Shown one piece after another: positions 1 through 8,363 of a stretch of DNA of 64,000 bases. This DNA comes from Streptosporangium becharense (GTDB taxonomy: Bacteria; Actinomycetota; Actinomycetes; Streptosporangiales; Streptosporangiaceae): contig NZ_JACHMP010000001.1 of the NCBI RefSeq assembly GCF_014204985.1, positions 7,068,001-7,132,000 on the forward strand, read 5' to 3'. The notes under the pieces are model-generated. The model had not been told where the DNA came from, did no database searches, and saw nothing but the letters and a program-made list of their open reading frames with translations. Position 1 is the stretch's first letter; each line of letters opens with the position of its first letter. Position numbers and translations under genes: made by a program.

Positions 1-2406
1 GTCGGCACCGACCGTGGCAGGACCGCTCCCGGCACGCCGAGATCCGGGCTCGGGCCCGCCGTCGAGGTGGAGCTCACGGCGCTGCGGCTGCCCCGCCCGG
101 ACGACCCGGAACCCCGTGAGGTCCGCCTCGACCCGCTCCGCTCCGACCTGGACCGCCGCCGGGAGATCCTGCTGCAGCGCCTGGCGGTGTGCGGCGTCGG
201 TTACGGCGAGCCGACCGAGGTGGCCGGAACCGGTGACGGGGCCGCGCTCACCACCAGGTGGCGCCTGTCGTGGACGCCGTCGGTGGCCGCCCTCCTCGAC
301 CTGGCGGGCATCCGTGGCGTCACCCCCGGGCTCGCCGCCGCCGGCACCCTGCGTGAGACCTTCCGCCGCGAGTCGGCGGCCGGCGGGCCGACCTGCGAGC
401 TGGTCCTCGCGGCCCTGCGCGCCGCAGCCGCCTGCGACCTGCCCGACCTGGTCGCCGACCGCCTCACCGACGCCGCCGCCGTGCTCCCCGCCACCGCCGG
501 GCTCACCGAGCTTCTCCAGGGCCTCGACCTGTTGGACGCGTTGCGCCGCGAGCACCTTCCCGGCACCACCCCCGGCATCCGGGAACAGGCCACCGCGCTG
601 GCCGAGACCCTGCTGGAGGCCGCCGTCCGCGCACTGCCCGGCCTGGCCGGCAGCGATCGGCCCGAGGACGCCGACGCTCTGATCGCGTTCGTCACCCGGG
701 CCGGTGAGAACCGGCTGGGGCTGCGGCTGGACGCCACGCTGGCCGGTCTCGCCCGGACCGGCTCGCCGCTCATGCAGGGGGCCGCCCCGGCGGCGAGGGT
801 CCTGCTCGACCTGGACGCACCGGCCGCCCTCGGCGCCCGCGCCGCCGGGTGGGTCGACGCCGCCACCGACCCGGGCGGGCGGCACCGCCTGTCCCGGCTG
901 CTCACCGGCCTGCTCACCGCGGCGGGGCCGCTTCTGCAGGCGTCTCCGGCGATCCTCGACCCGCTGCTCGACCGCATCGACGCGCTGCCCGACCAAGGGT
1001 TCCTCGACCGGCTGCCCGCGCTGCGCGGCGGCTTCGACACCCTGGCCCCGGCCGCGCGCGACCGGCTGCTGACGGCCGTCACCGACCGGCTCGGCGACCG
1101 GCTCGACCTGTCGCTGGACGCCCCGCCCGCGCTCCTGGCCCTGTGGACCGCGGCGGACGCCGCCGGGCTGGCCGCCCTGGACGCCCTGCGACTGCCCGTA
1201 CCGAACCCCTCGCGTCCCGAGCCCGCGTTCGCCGCGCCGGGCCGCCGGGCCACACCGGGCGCCGGGACGGACGCCCCGCGGCGGCTCGGCCCGGCCGACC
1301 GGTGGCGGCTGCTGCTCGGCAGACAGGCCGAGCGGCTCCCCGCCGACGCCCGGCGTTACGCCTACGCCCTGGACGAGCTGTACGGGGCGGGGCGGGGCGA
1401 GGGAGCACAGGACTTCGGCTCCGGGACGCGTCCCGGGGCGGGTGGCGGCCAGGGAACCTCCTTCCCCACCGCCCGTGAGTGGGCACAGGAGCTGGAGGCC
1501 CTGTTCGGCACGGAGGTGCGGGAGGAGGTGCTGGCGCGGGCCGCCGACACCGGGCGGACCGACGTGCTGCCCGTTCTCGACCCGGACGCCGTGCGGCCCT
1601 CGGTCGAACTGCTCACCTCGGTCCTGTCGCTGGCCGGAGGTCTGCCCGAGCAGCAGCTGGCCCGGTTGCGGCCACTGGTCCGCCGCCTGGTCGCCGAGCT
1701 CACCCGTGAGCTCGCCACCCGGCTCCGTCCCGCGCTGACGGGGCTGGCGACGCCGCGTCCGACCCGTCGTCCGGGCGGCCGACTCAACCTCCCCGCGACG
1801 CTGCGCGCCAACCTGGCGCACACCCACCGGACCGGCGACGGCCGGCTGATCGTCGTCCCGGAGCGGCCGGTCTTCACCACGCGGGCCCGCACCGAGTCCG
1901 ACTGGCGGCTGATCTTCGTGGTCGACGTGTCCGGCTCGATGGAGGCGTCCGTGGTCTGGTCCGCGCTGACGGCGGCCGTCCTCGGTGGTGTGCCCACCCT
2001 CTCCACCCACTTCCTCGCCTTCTCCACGAAGGTCATCGACCTGACGGACCGGGTCGCCGACCCGCTGTCGCTGCTGCTCGACGTGAGGGTCGGCGGCGGC
2101 ACCCACATCGCCGCCGGACTCGCCCACGCGCGCTCCCTGGTGACCGTGCCGAGCCGGACGCTCGTCGTGGTGGTCAGCGACTTCGAGGAGGGCTACCCCC
2201 TCGGTGGGCTGCTCGGCGAGGTCCGTGCCCTGGTCTCCTCCGGCGTGCAGGTGCTGGGCTGCGCCGCCCTGGACGACAGGGGCGCCCCCCGCTACTCGGT
2301 GCCCGTCGCCGAGCGACTCGTCGCGGCCGGCATGCCCGTGGCCGCGCTCAGCCCTCTCGCCCTCGCCCGCTGGGTGGGCGACCGTCTCCGAGGAGAAACC
2401 CGTTGA
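1..2406 (+). CDS. VWA (CoxE-like) domain protein, 5'-truncated by window edge
   Basis: The reading frame is open from base 1, so the true start probably lies upstream; a GTG at 67 would give 779 aa. The N-terminal two thirds are Ala/Leu/Arg-rich helical sequence without a recognised motif. The C-terminal ~190 residues form a von Willebrand A domain with a MIDAS metal site: VDVSGSM (DxSxS) near 1921-1941, a Thr in GGGTHIAAGL near 2095, and VVSDFEEG near 2171. Such VWA proteins usually work with a MoxR AAA+ ATPase as metal-dependent chaperone-like complexes; none is visible, but upstream sequence is missing. Its stop overlaps the TTG start of the SWIM gene, so the two are translationally coupled. 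The VWA family call is firm; substrate and role are unknown. Confidence 0.85.
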   Translation, partial: VGTDRGRTAPGTPRSGLGPAVEVELTALRLPRPDDPEPREVRLDPLRSDLDRRREILLQRLAVCGVGYGEPTEVAGTGDGAALTTRWRLSWTPSVAALLDLAGIRGVTPGLAAAGTLRETFRRESAAGGPTCELVLAALRAAAACDLPDLVADRLTDAAAVLPATAGLTELLQGLDLLDALRREHLPGTTPGIREQATALAETLLEAAVRALPGLAGSDRPEDADALIAFVTRAGENRLGLRLDATLAGLARTGSPLMQGAAPAARVLLDLDAPAALGARAAGWVDAATDPGGRHRLSRLLTGLLTAAGPLLQASPAILDPLLDRIDALPDQGFLDRLPALRGGFDTLAPAARDRLLTAVTDRLGDRLDLSLDAPPALLALWTAADAAGLAALDALRLPVPNPSRPEPAFAAPGRRATPGAGTDAPRRLGPADRWRLLLGRQAERLPADARRYAYALDELYGAGRGEGAQDFGSGTRPGAGGGQGTSFPTAREWAQELEALFGTEVREEVLARAADTGRTDVLPVLDPDAVRPSVELLTSVLSLAGGLPEQQLARLRPLVRRLVAELTRELATRLRPALTGLATPRPTRRPGGRLNLPATLRANLAHTHRTGDGRLIVVPERPVFTTRARTESDWRLIFVVDVSGSMEASVVWSALTAAVLGGVPTLSTHFLAFSTKVIDLTDRVADPLSLLLDVRVGGGTHIAAGLAHARSLVTVPSRTLVVVVSDFEEGYPLGGLLGEVRALVSSGVQVLGCAALDDRGAPRYSVPVAERLVAAGMPVAALSPLALARWVGDRLRGETR

Positions 2407-4604
2407 ACGCCTCCGCCTCCGCGTCCGGCCCGGCCGCGCACCTGCCGCCGGTGGCGCCGCACGTCGTCGCCGCGGCGGTGGAGGACCTCACCTCCCGGCT
2501 GCGCCGCAAGCTCGACGACGCCGTCGAGCGCTGCGCCGGGTTGCCCGTCACCGCCGAAGGGCCGGTCCTGTCCGTCAGCTGGGGTGAGGACGCCGTGGTC
2601 GTCCTCACCCCGGGGTCGTCGGGTGTGGTCGCCGACCCCGCCTCGGCGGTGTGCAGTTGCCTGCTCGCCCCCCGCTGCCTGCACCGCGCGGCCGTCCTCA
2701 GCGCCTGCCCGGTCGCCGAACCGGACGCGGCGGCCGATTCCGAGGTGGCGGCGGACGGGCCCTGCGGTGACGTTCCGGGTGCGGACTCCGACGGCGCCCG
2801 GGACGGTCTGCCGGACCGTGCCTCGACGCCGGACGGCTCCGTACCCGCAGATGAGGCCGGGACGCGGAGCGGAACCGGGACGCAGGACCGAGCCGGTGCG
2901 GAGAGCGGGAGCGGTACGGGGGACGGAAGTGGCGCGGAGAGCGGGACCGGCGCGGAGAGCGGGACGGCCACCGGCGGGGCCGGCGCGGGTGGTCCCACCG
3001 CCGCCCAGACGGCCGCCGCGGCCGACGTGTGGCGGACCGCCGCGGCGGTGCTCGTGAGCGGGGTGCCCGGGGCGGGTGCCGTACCGCAGGCGGAACTGCT
3101 CCGCGCGGCGCACAGCGCCCGGGTCGCCGGACTGCCGAGGGTCGAGGCCGCGGTGCTGCGCGTCGTCCGCGGTCTGCGCGCCGCGCGGGCCCGGCATGAC
3201 GGCCACCGCCTCGCCGACCTGGTCTCCGCCCTCCGCGAGCTGCTGCTGACCACCGGCAGGCTGGCGGCGGCCGATCCGGATCCGGCCCTGCCGGGGGTCA
3301 CCCGGCGCGCCTACCGTCCCGGCGGGAGCCTGCGGGTCTACGGGGTCTGCCGGGAGCCGGTGATCAGCGCCACCGGTTACGGCGGGGTGGTCACCCATCT
3401 CCTCGCCGAGGACGGGCGTTGGTTCTCCGTGGCGGACGTCAGACCCGGCGGGCCGGCCCGTGCGCGCGGTGCGGGCACCTCGGCGGTGGCTCTCGGCGGC
3501 GGCACCCTGACCCATGCCCGGCTGGCCCGCGGGGGACTGCTGGTCTCCGGCACGACGGTCTCCCCGGACGGCCGTCTCGGCGCGGGCCGGGGAGTACGGG
3601 CCACTCCCGTCGCGGGTCTGCCCTGGTCGAGCGGCCCGCTGGCGGCCCTGTTCGCCCGCCCGGTCGCCCAGGCGGCGGACGAGACGCTGTCCGCGGAACC
3701 GTGGGCCGACCCGCAGGAGGCCGGGCCGGCGGGGCCACCCGTCGGCTGTGACCTGGTGGTCGTCGGCGCGGAGGGCGACCGGGTGCTGGCCTGGGTGCTG
3801 CCGCCTCCCGGCGGTCCCGGAGCCGTCCCGGCACCCGACGGGCGGGCGGCGGAGGCCGGGGAGGCCGATGGATGGGCGGCGGAGGCCGGAGGACTGCTGA
3901 TCCGGCTGGCCCCGGTGAACTCCCATCCCGACCTGGCGCACGTGGCCAACCTGCGGCAGCTCGCCTCCCGGCCGGGAACGCGGGTGCGGGTGCTCGGCCG
4001 GGTGGATCCGGACCGGGCCGCCACGCTGCGTCCGCTCGCGGTCGGCCCGGTACCCGGGCCGGGGCCGACGCTGCGCCTGCCCGCCGAGTGGCTGGACCGG
4101 GCCGACCTGGGTTACGACCGTCTGCAGGGCTCCCATCTGCCCTCTCGTGACGAGTGCGCGTCGTGGCAGGAGACGGTGGGGGCGAACGCGGTCACGGGCC
4201 CGCTCACGGGCTCCGGCCCGGTCACGGGTTCGGACCCGGCCGCGGGCCCGGCGGTCGCGGATCCGGTGACGGGCTCGCCGCTGTGGCGGGTGCGCCGCCT
4301 GGTCGAGCTGGCCGTCTCCGGCGGACGGCGGGCGGTCGCCGAATCCGGCCGGGGCAGCGACGCTCCCGCCCGGCGGGCACACCTCCGCCGTGCCGGGTTC
4401 GAGACCGCGGCGGCGTTGGCCGCCGCGCTCACCGACGAGGCCGACCGCCGCACCCGTGACGTGTTCGGCCGCCTGGTCGACCACGACACCGACCGGTCCG
4501 GCGCCGACCGCTACGCGTGGGCGTGGCTCGCCGCCGCCGTCCATCTCATGGCCGCGGAGCGGGCACTGGTCCGGGCCTCCTGGCACGACGCTCCGCCCCG
4601 CTGA
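2403..4604 (+). CDS. SWIM zinc-finger domain protein
   Basis: This 733-aa protein starts at TTG 2403, overlapping the VWA stop. Residues ~80-100 contain a CSC...CLH arrangement (2656-2690), the CxC-xn-CxH signature of a SWIM zinc finger. It is followed by a low-complexity Gly/Ser/Thr/Ala/Glu stretch (about residues 120-200) and a long Arg/Ala-rich C-terminal region with no catalytic motif I recognise. SWIM proteins of this size commonly sit beside MoxR ATPase and VWA genes, and the coupling here fits that partnership. A second low-complexity patch (VTGPLTGSGPVTGSDP, about 4190-4250) is coded by near-repeats. The domain call is good; biochemical function is unknown. Confidence 0.8.
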   Translation: MNASASASGPAAHLPPVAPHVVAAAVEDLTSRLRRKLDDAVERCAGLPVTAEGPVLSVSWGEDAVVVLTPGSSGVVADPASAVCSCLLAPRCLHRAAVLSACPVAEPDAAADSEVAADGPCGDVPGADSDGARDGLPDRASTPDGSVPADEAGTRSGTGTQDRAGAESGSGTGDGSGAESGTGAESGTATGGAGAGGPTAAQTAAAADVWRTAAAVLVSGVPGAGAVPQAELLRAAHSARVAGLPRVEAAVLRVVRGLRAARARHDGHRLADLVSALRELLLTTGRLAAADPDPALPGVTRRAYRPGGSLRVYGVCREPVISATGYGGVVTHLLAEDGRWFSVADVRPGGPARARGAGTSAVALGGGTLTHARLARGGLLVSGTTVSPDGRLGAGRGVRATPVAGLPWSSGPLAALFARPVAQAADETLSAEPWADPQEAGPAGPPVGCDLVVVGAEGDRVLAWVLPPPGGPGAVPAPDGRAAEAGEADGWAAEAGGLLIRLAPVNSHPDLAHVANLRQLASRPGTRVRVLGRVDPDRAATLRPLAVGPVPGPGPTLRLPAEWLDRADLGYDRLQGSHLPSRDECASWQETVGANAVTGPLTGSGPVTGSDPAAGPAVADPVTGSPLWRVRRLVELAVSGGRRAVAESGRGSDAPARRAHLRRAGFETAAALAAALTDEADRRTRDVFGRLVDHDTDRSGADRYAWAWLAAAVHLMAAERALVRASWHDAPPR

Positions 4605-4706
4605 CACCCCGACCGGGACGCGCGGGGCGTGCGAGGCTGGGAGGCGGAGAGGCGGCCGCGGGGTATGCGAGGAAGCGGCCGCGGAGCATCACGGGAGCGG
4701 GGAAGC

Positions 4707-4746
4707 GGGCCCCATGAAGCCGGGAGGGGGCCCCATGAAGCCGGGA
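4707..4746. repeat. 19-bp tandem direct repeat in intergenic DNA
   Basis: The 19-mer GGGCCCCATGAAGCCGGGA occurs at 4707-4725 and 4728-4746, with a degraded third copy just after. It lies in the ~196-bp gap between the convergent SWIM and CGNR genes. No function is apparent; slipped-strand duplication is the simplest explanation. Confidence 0.7.
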
Positions 4747-4800
4747 AGGGGCCACGAAACCGGGGCCATGGGATCGGGAAGGGGGGTCTGTGAGAGGGGG

Positions 4801-5532
4801 CTATGGGACCGGGAGGCGGTCGCGGCGGCGGTTGCGGAGCTTGCTGCGGTTGCCGCACCGGTCCATCGAGCACCAGCGGCGTGTCCCGGGCCGTGAGGTG
4901 TCCAGGAAGATCAGGAAGCACCGTTCTCCCCGGCACATCCTGACCCGCTCCGACAGCGGCCCGCTGAACAGTTCGACGGTGTCCCGCGCCACCGCGGAGA
5001 GGAACTGCGCACCCGTCACCGGATAGACCCACTCCCGGGTCAGCGCCGGACCGAGACGCGGCACCGGGCCGGGAGCGGCCGCCGCCTCGTTCAGGACGTC
5101 GAGATCCTCCCGGTGGGTCCCGCCCGTCCCCCCGTCGAACCCGTTTCCGCCGCCGGGAGCGGGATCGGCGGGAGGACGGGCGGGACCGGGCCCGCCGAGG
5201 ACGCCGGGTCCGTCCCCACCGGCCCGGCCCGGAGAAGCGGTCGCGTCAGCGGGGGCGGGGCCGTCGTTGCGGCGCGCGGCCTCCTCGGCGAGATGCCGCA
5301 CGGCCGTGCGCACCCTGCGCGCCAGGGCCAGCTCAGCCTCGTCGACGGTGACCTCGCCGGTGATCCCGAGCCTCGCGAGAGGGATCCAGGCGGCCAGGTC
5401 GGCGGGGGAGTGGAGCCGCTCCCAGTGGTCCACACCGCCGGTCACCAGGAATTCCAGGCAGAGCGCTCCCGCGTCGAACCGGTAGGCGGGCTGCTCCTCG
5501 GAGGGCATCGGCAGCCCGGGTGCCGTGTTCAT
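4801..5532 (-). CDS. CGNR zinc-finger / ABATE-domain transcriptional regulator
   Basis: The C-terminus carries the CGNR zinc finger: MCRGERCFLIFLDTSR, then RRWCSMDRCGNRSKLRNRR, with four Cys (CxxxxC...CxxxxC) and the diagnostic CGNR. The N-terminus (RFDAGALCLEF and following) matches the ABATE ligand-binding-like domain that pairs with it. I chose ATG 5532 because AAGGA lies ~13 nt upstream; a TTG at 5553 would add seven residues. The linker around 5150-5260 is Gly/Pro/Ala-rich. These regulators are small DNA-binding proteins of stress or metabolic genes; the target is unknown. It lies ~200 bp downstream of the ROK gene on the same strand, with enough space for its own promoter. Confidence 0.85.
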   Translation of the reverse strand: MNTAPGLPMPSEEQPAYRFDAGALCLEFLVTGGVDHWERLHSPADLAAWIPLARLGITGEVTVDEAELALARRVRTAVRHLAEEAARRNDGPAPADATASPGRAGGDGPGVLGGPGPARPPADPAPGGGNGFDGGTGGTHREDLDVLNEAAAAPGPVPRLGPALTREWVYPVTGAQFLSAVARDTVELFSGPLSERVRMCRGERCFLIFLDTSRPGTRRWCSMDRCGNRSKLRNRRRDRLPVP

Positions 5533-5754
5533 GAAACCAGCGTAATCCTTCAATACGCCTTAAAAAGGGCACGGATCGCGACGAGTGGTCCCCGCGCCGT
5601 GTCCGAGAAGGGCCGGCGGCGGGTCCCGTGCCCGTTCCGCGGAGAGGCGGGCGTCCGTCCCGGGGGAGACAGGCCGGCGGCGGATCGGCCGTGACGACTA
5701 CTTCCGGGGGAACTAATGAAGCGAGATTGAATATGTGGCGCCGGCGTTCGGCCG

Positions 5755-6903
5755 TCAGGAGTCCTTCGGCGTCGGGAACGGGGCGTCGATGTCGTAGAGC
5801 CCGGCGTCGACGTGGTTCAGCGCGTGCCGCAGGGCTCCGAGCACCACGGCCTGGTCGCCCAGCGTCGAGACGGCGAGCCGGGGCGGCTCCAGGCAGAGCG
5901 GGTCGAGGTGGCGGCGGATCGGCTCCAGCAGGACGTCGCCCGAGCGGGAGACCCCGCCGCCGATCACGACCAGGTCCGGGTCCATGGCCAGCACCAGCGC
6001 CGCGATTCCCTCGGCGAGGTCGTGGGCGTACTGCTCCACCGCCCAGCGGGCGGCGGGATCCCCCGACCGGGCGGCCGACAGCGCCAGGCCCGCGGCCTCC
6101 TCCGGCGGTGTGCCCGCGGGCAGCCCACCGAATCCGGCGAGGTGGGAGGGTGCGCGGTGCCAGCCGACCAGCGGCAGCGCGCCGATCTCGCCGGCCATGC
6201 CGCGCCTTCCCCTGTGCACCTCGCCGCGGATCAGCATGCCCGCACCCGTGCGCACCCCGGACAGCACGAAGAGCAGGTCCTGCACGCCCTCGGCGACACC
6301 CGTCCACTGCTCGGCCAGCGCGGCGAGATTGGTGTCGTTCTCGACGAGGACCACCGGTCCGAGGTCGCCGGCGAGCTCGGCGGCCAGGTCGATGCCCGTC
6401 CACTCGGGCAGGCCCACCGAGAGCCTGACGACGCCCTGCGCGGTCACCACGCCGGTGGTGCCCACGCAGGCGGCCATCACGCGCGCCGCCCCGGCCCCTG
6501 CCTCCTCCAGCGCCGCCGCGGCCGTGTCCCTGACCGCGTTCAGCCGGTCGGCGCGGCCTGAGTCGGCCCGCACCCGGGTCGAGAAACGGCCCACGACGCG
6601 GCCTTCCAGGTCGCAGACGAGAGCGCGGACCGAATGGGCGCCGATGTCGACGCCGAGCACGTGCCCGGCCTCCGCACGGAACCGGAACAGCCTCCTCGGC
6701 CGGCCCATCCGGCCCGTCTCCGGGGGCTCCTCGGCCAGCCAGCCGAGCGAGAGCAACTCCTCGGCCAGCCCCTCCACCGTGGGCCGGGACAGCTCGGCCC
6801 GCGCGGCCAGCTCCGTGAGCCCCATCGTCCCCCTGCCACGCAGGGCACGCAGGGTGGTGACCATGTTGATCCTTCTCAGCCGTGAGCTGTCGCCGCCCCG
6901 CAC
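5755..6903 (-). CDS. ROK-family transcriptional repressor
   Basis: About 382 aa. An N-terminal winged helix-turn-helix (LTELAARAELSRPTVEGLAEEL) precedes a ROK/sugar-kinase fold: HVLGVDIGAHSVRALVCDLEG is the phosphate-1 loop, and VVIGGGVSRSGD lies near the end. The usual ROK zinc-binding Cys cluster after GEIG is absent (GRRGMAGEIGALPLVGWHR), so zinc binding is doubtful. I chose GTG 6903 because GGGGGAGG lies just upstream; a TTG at 6942 is also open. ROK repressors sense sugars or sugar phosphates. It is divergent from a Gfo/Idh/MocA oxidoreductase, the usual layout for local control of a sugar-oxidation gene. Confidence 0.9.
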   Translation of the reverse strand: MRGGDSSRLRRINMVTTLRALRGRGTMGLTELAARAELSRPTVEGLAEELLSLGWLAEEPPETGRMGRPRRLFRFRAEAGHVLGVDIGAHSVRALVCDLEGRVVGRFSTRVRADSGRADRLNAVRDTAAAALEEAGAGAARVMAACVGTTGVVTAQGVVRLSVGLPEWTGIDLAAELAGDLGPVVLVENDTNLAALAEQWTGVAEGVQDLLFVLSGVRTGAGMLIRGEVHRGRRGMAGEIGALPLVGWHRAPSHLAGFGGLPAGTPPEEAAGLALSAARSGDPAARWAVEQYAHDLAEGIAALVLAMDPDLVVIGGGVSRSGDVLLEPIRRHLDPLCLEPPRLAVSTLGDQAVVLGALRHALNHVDAGLYDIDAPFPTPKDS

Positions 6904-6939
6904 CCGCACAGCCTCCCCCTTGACATGTCGCCGCCCAGA

Positions 6940-6970
6940 CAAATAAAAACACCTTTAATTAATAAGTTGC
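6940..6970. promoter_or_regulatory. A+T-rich divergent promoter/operator between ROK and oxidoreductase genes
   Basis: This ~30-bp A+T-rich island sits in otherwise GC-rich DNA and contains the perfect 8-bp palindrome TTAATTAA (6955-6962). It lies upstream of both divergent genes, where a ROK repressor would bind. Assigning it as the ROK operator is inference. Confidence 0.45.
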
Positions 6971-6988
6971 AACCCAGGGAGCCCAACC

Positions 6989-8257
6989 ATGCCGGTCACA
7001 GTCGCCGTGATGGGAGCGGGGATGAGAGGCACCGGTTACGCCCGGCGCGCACTCGCCACCGGCCAGGCGGAGGTGGTGGCCGTCGCCGAGCCGGACCCGG
7101 AACGCCGAGCGCGGTTCGCGGCCGAGCACGGCATTCCGGCCGACATGGTCTTCGCGGACTGGCGGGAGCTGCTGGCGCGGGGCAAGGTGGCCGACGCGGC
7201 GATCATCGCGACGCAGGACCGAATGCACGTCGAGCCCGCGGTCCTCGCCGCCGGACTCGGCTACCACCTGCTGCTGGAGAAGCCGATGGCCCCCACCGAC
7301 GAGGAGGCCACCCGGATCGCGGAGGCCGCGGCGGAGGCGGGCGTGCTGCTGGCCGTCTGCCACGTCATGCGCTACACGGGCTACACGCGGACGCTCAAGG
7401 AACTCCTCGACGCGGGCGTCATCGGCGAGATCATGAACATCCAGCACCTGGAGCAGGTCGGGTGGTGGCACCAGGCGCACTCCTTCGTCCGGGGGAACTG
7501 GCGCAACGAGGCGGAGTCGGCGCCGATGCTGCTCGCCAAAGCCTGCCACGACCTGGACTGGATGATCCACATCAAGGGCGCCCTGCCCGAACGGGTCTCC
7601 TCCTTCGGAGACCTCGTCTACTTCCGCCCGGACCGGCGCCCGCCGGGGGCCGGGGACCGCTGCACGGAGTGCGCGGTCGAGACCTCCTGCCCCTACTCCG
7701 CCAAGCGCATCTACCTCGGCTGCCTGGGCGATCCGGCCAAACAGTGGTGGCCCCTGTCGGTGGTCACCGACGACCACACCGAGGAGGGTGTGCTCGCCGC
7801 GCTCCGCGAGGGCCCCTACGGACGCTGCGTGTTCGCCTGCGACAACGACGTGGTCGACAGCCAGGTCGTGACCATGGAGTTCGCCGACGGCACCACGGCG
7901 ACCTTCACCATGACCGCCTTCGCGGCCCTGGAGCACCGCAAGACCCGGATCTTCGGCACCCACGGCTCCATCGAGGGCGACGGTGTACGGCTGCGCGTCC
8001 ACGACTTCCTGACCGACACCTACTCCGAGGTCGAGACCGGTGGCGGTGACGACGCCTCGGCGGCCGACGGCCACGGCGGTGGTGACGACGCGATCCTGGA
8101 CGCCTTCGTCGCCGCGGTGCGCAACGGCGACCCGGCGGCGATCCTGTCCGGCGGAGCCGAGAGCCTGGCCACGCACCGGGTGGTCTGGGCCGCCGAGCAC
8201 GCCCGTCACACCGGGACCGTGGTGTCCCTCACCCCCCGCGGAAGACGGAACGCGTGA
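6989..8257 (+). CDS. Gfo/Idh/MocA-family oxidoreductase
   Basis: 422 aa, starting at ATG 6989 after AGGGA. The Rossmann dinucleotide motif is VAVMGAGMRGTGYARRAL (residues 4-21). The family's EKP catalytic motif appears as LLLEKPMAPTDEEA (~residue 92). A C-terminal alpha/beta domain follows, with a Cys-bearing insert (RCTECAVETSCPYSA, ~residue 225) typical of one subfamily. The enzyme presumably oxidises or reduces a sugar, inositol or sugar acid with NAD(P). It is divergent from the ROK repressor, which likely controls it, and converges on the first NRPS gene, so I regard it as the last ordinary gene before the cluster. A His/Gly/Asp-rich loop near 8040-8090 is unusual. Confidence 0.9.
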   Translation: MPVTVAVMGAGMRGTGYARRALATGQAEVVAVAEPDPERRARFAAEHGIPADMVFADWRELLARGKVADAAIIATQDRMHVEPAVLAAGLGYHLLLEKPMAPTDEEATRIAEAAAEAGVLLAVCHVMRYTGYTRTLKELLDAGVIGEIMNIQHLEQVGWWHQAHSFVRGNWRNEAESAPMLLAKACHDLDWMIHIKGALPERVSSFGDLVYFRPDRRPPGAGDRCTECAVETSCPYSAKRIYLGCLGDPAKQWWPLSVVTDDHTEEGVLAALREGPYGRCVFACDNDVVDSQVVTMEFADGTTATFTMTAFAALEHRKTRIFGTHGSIEGDGVRLRVHDFLTDTYSEVETGGGDDASAADGHGGGDDAILDAFVAAVRNGDPAAILSGGAESLATHRVVWAAEHARHTGTVVSLTPRGRRNA

Positions 8258-8290
8258 AGCGGGTGTCCTCGCCGTCGCGGGCGTCGAGGA

Positions 8291-8356
8291 GACCCGGCGG
8301 CCGCTCAGATCGCCCGCCCCCGGGTGAGGGCTGAGGCGACGCCGGTCCGCCGGGTC
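8291..8356. terminator. Candidate bidirectional terminator hairpin
   Basis: The arms GACCCGGCGG (8291-8300) and CCGCCGGGTC (8347-8356) are perfectly complementary, with a nested CTCAG/CTGAG pair (8304-8308/8331-8335). The structure lies between convergent genes ending at 8257 and 8364. There is no T-tract, and the loop is long. Confidence 0.4.
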
Positions 8357-8363
8357 CCGTCGT

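Noticed and set aside
2292-4607. 771-aa antisense frame over the SWIM gene
   Set aside because: No domain, Gly/Arg-rich, opposite a coupled gene with a SWIM finger.
5755-8257. ROK regulator and oxidoreductase as cluster members
   Set aside because: They form a self-contained divergent sugar-type pair, lack the shared operator, and are cut off by a likely terminator.
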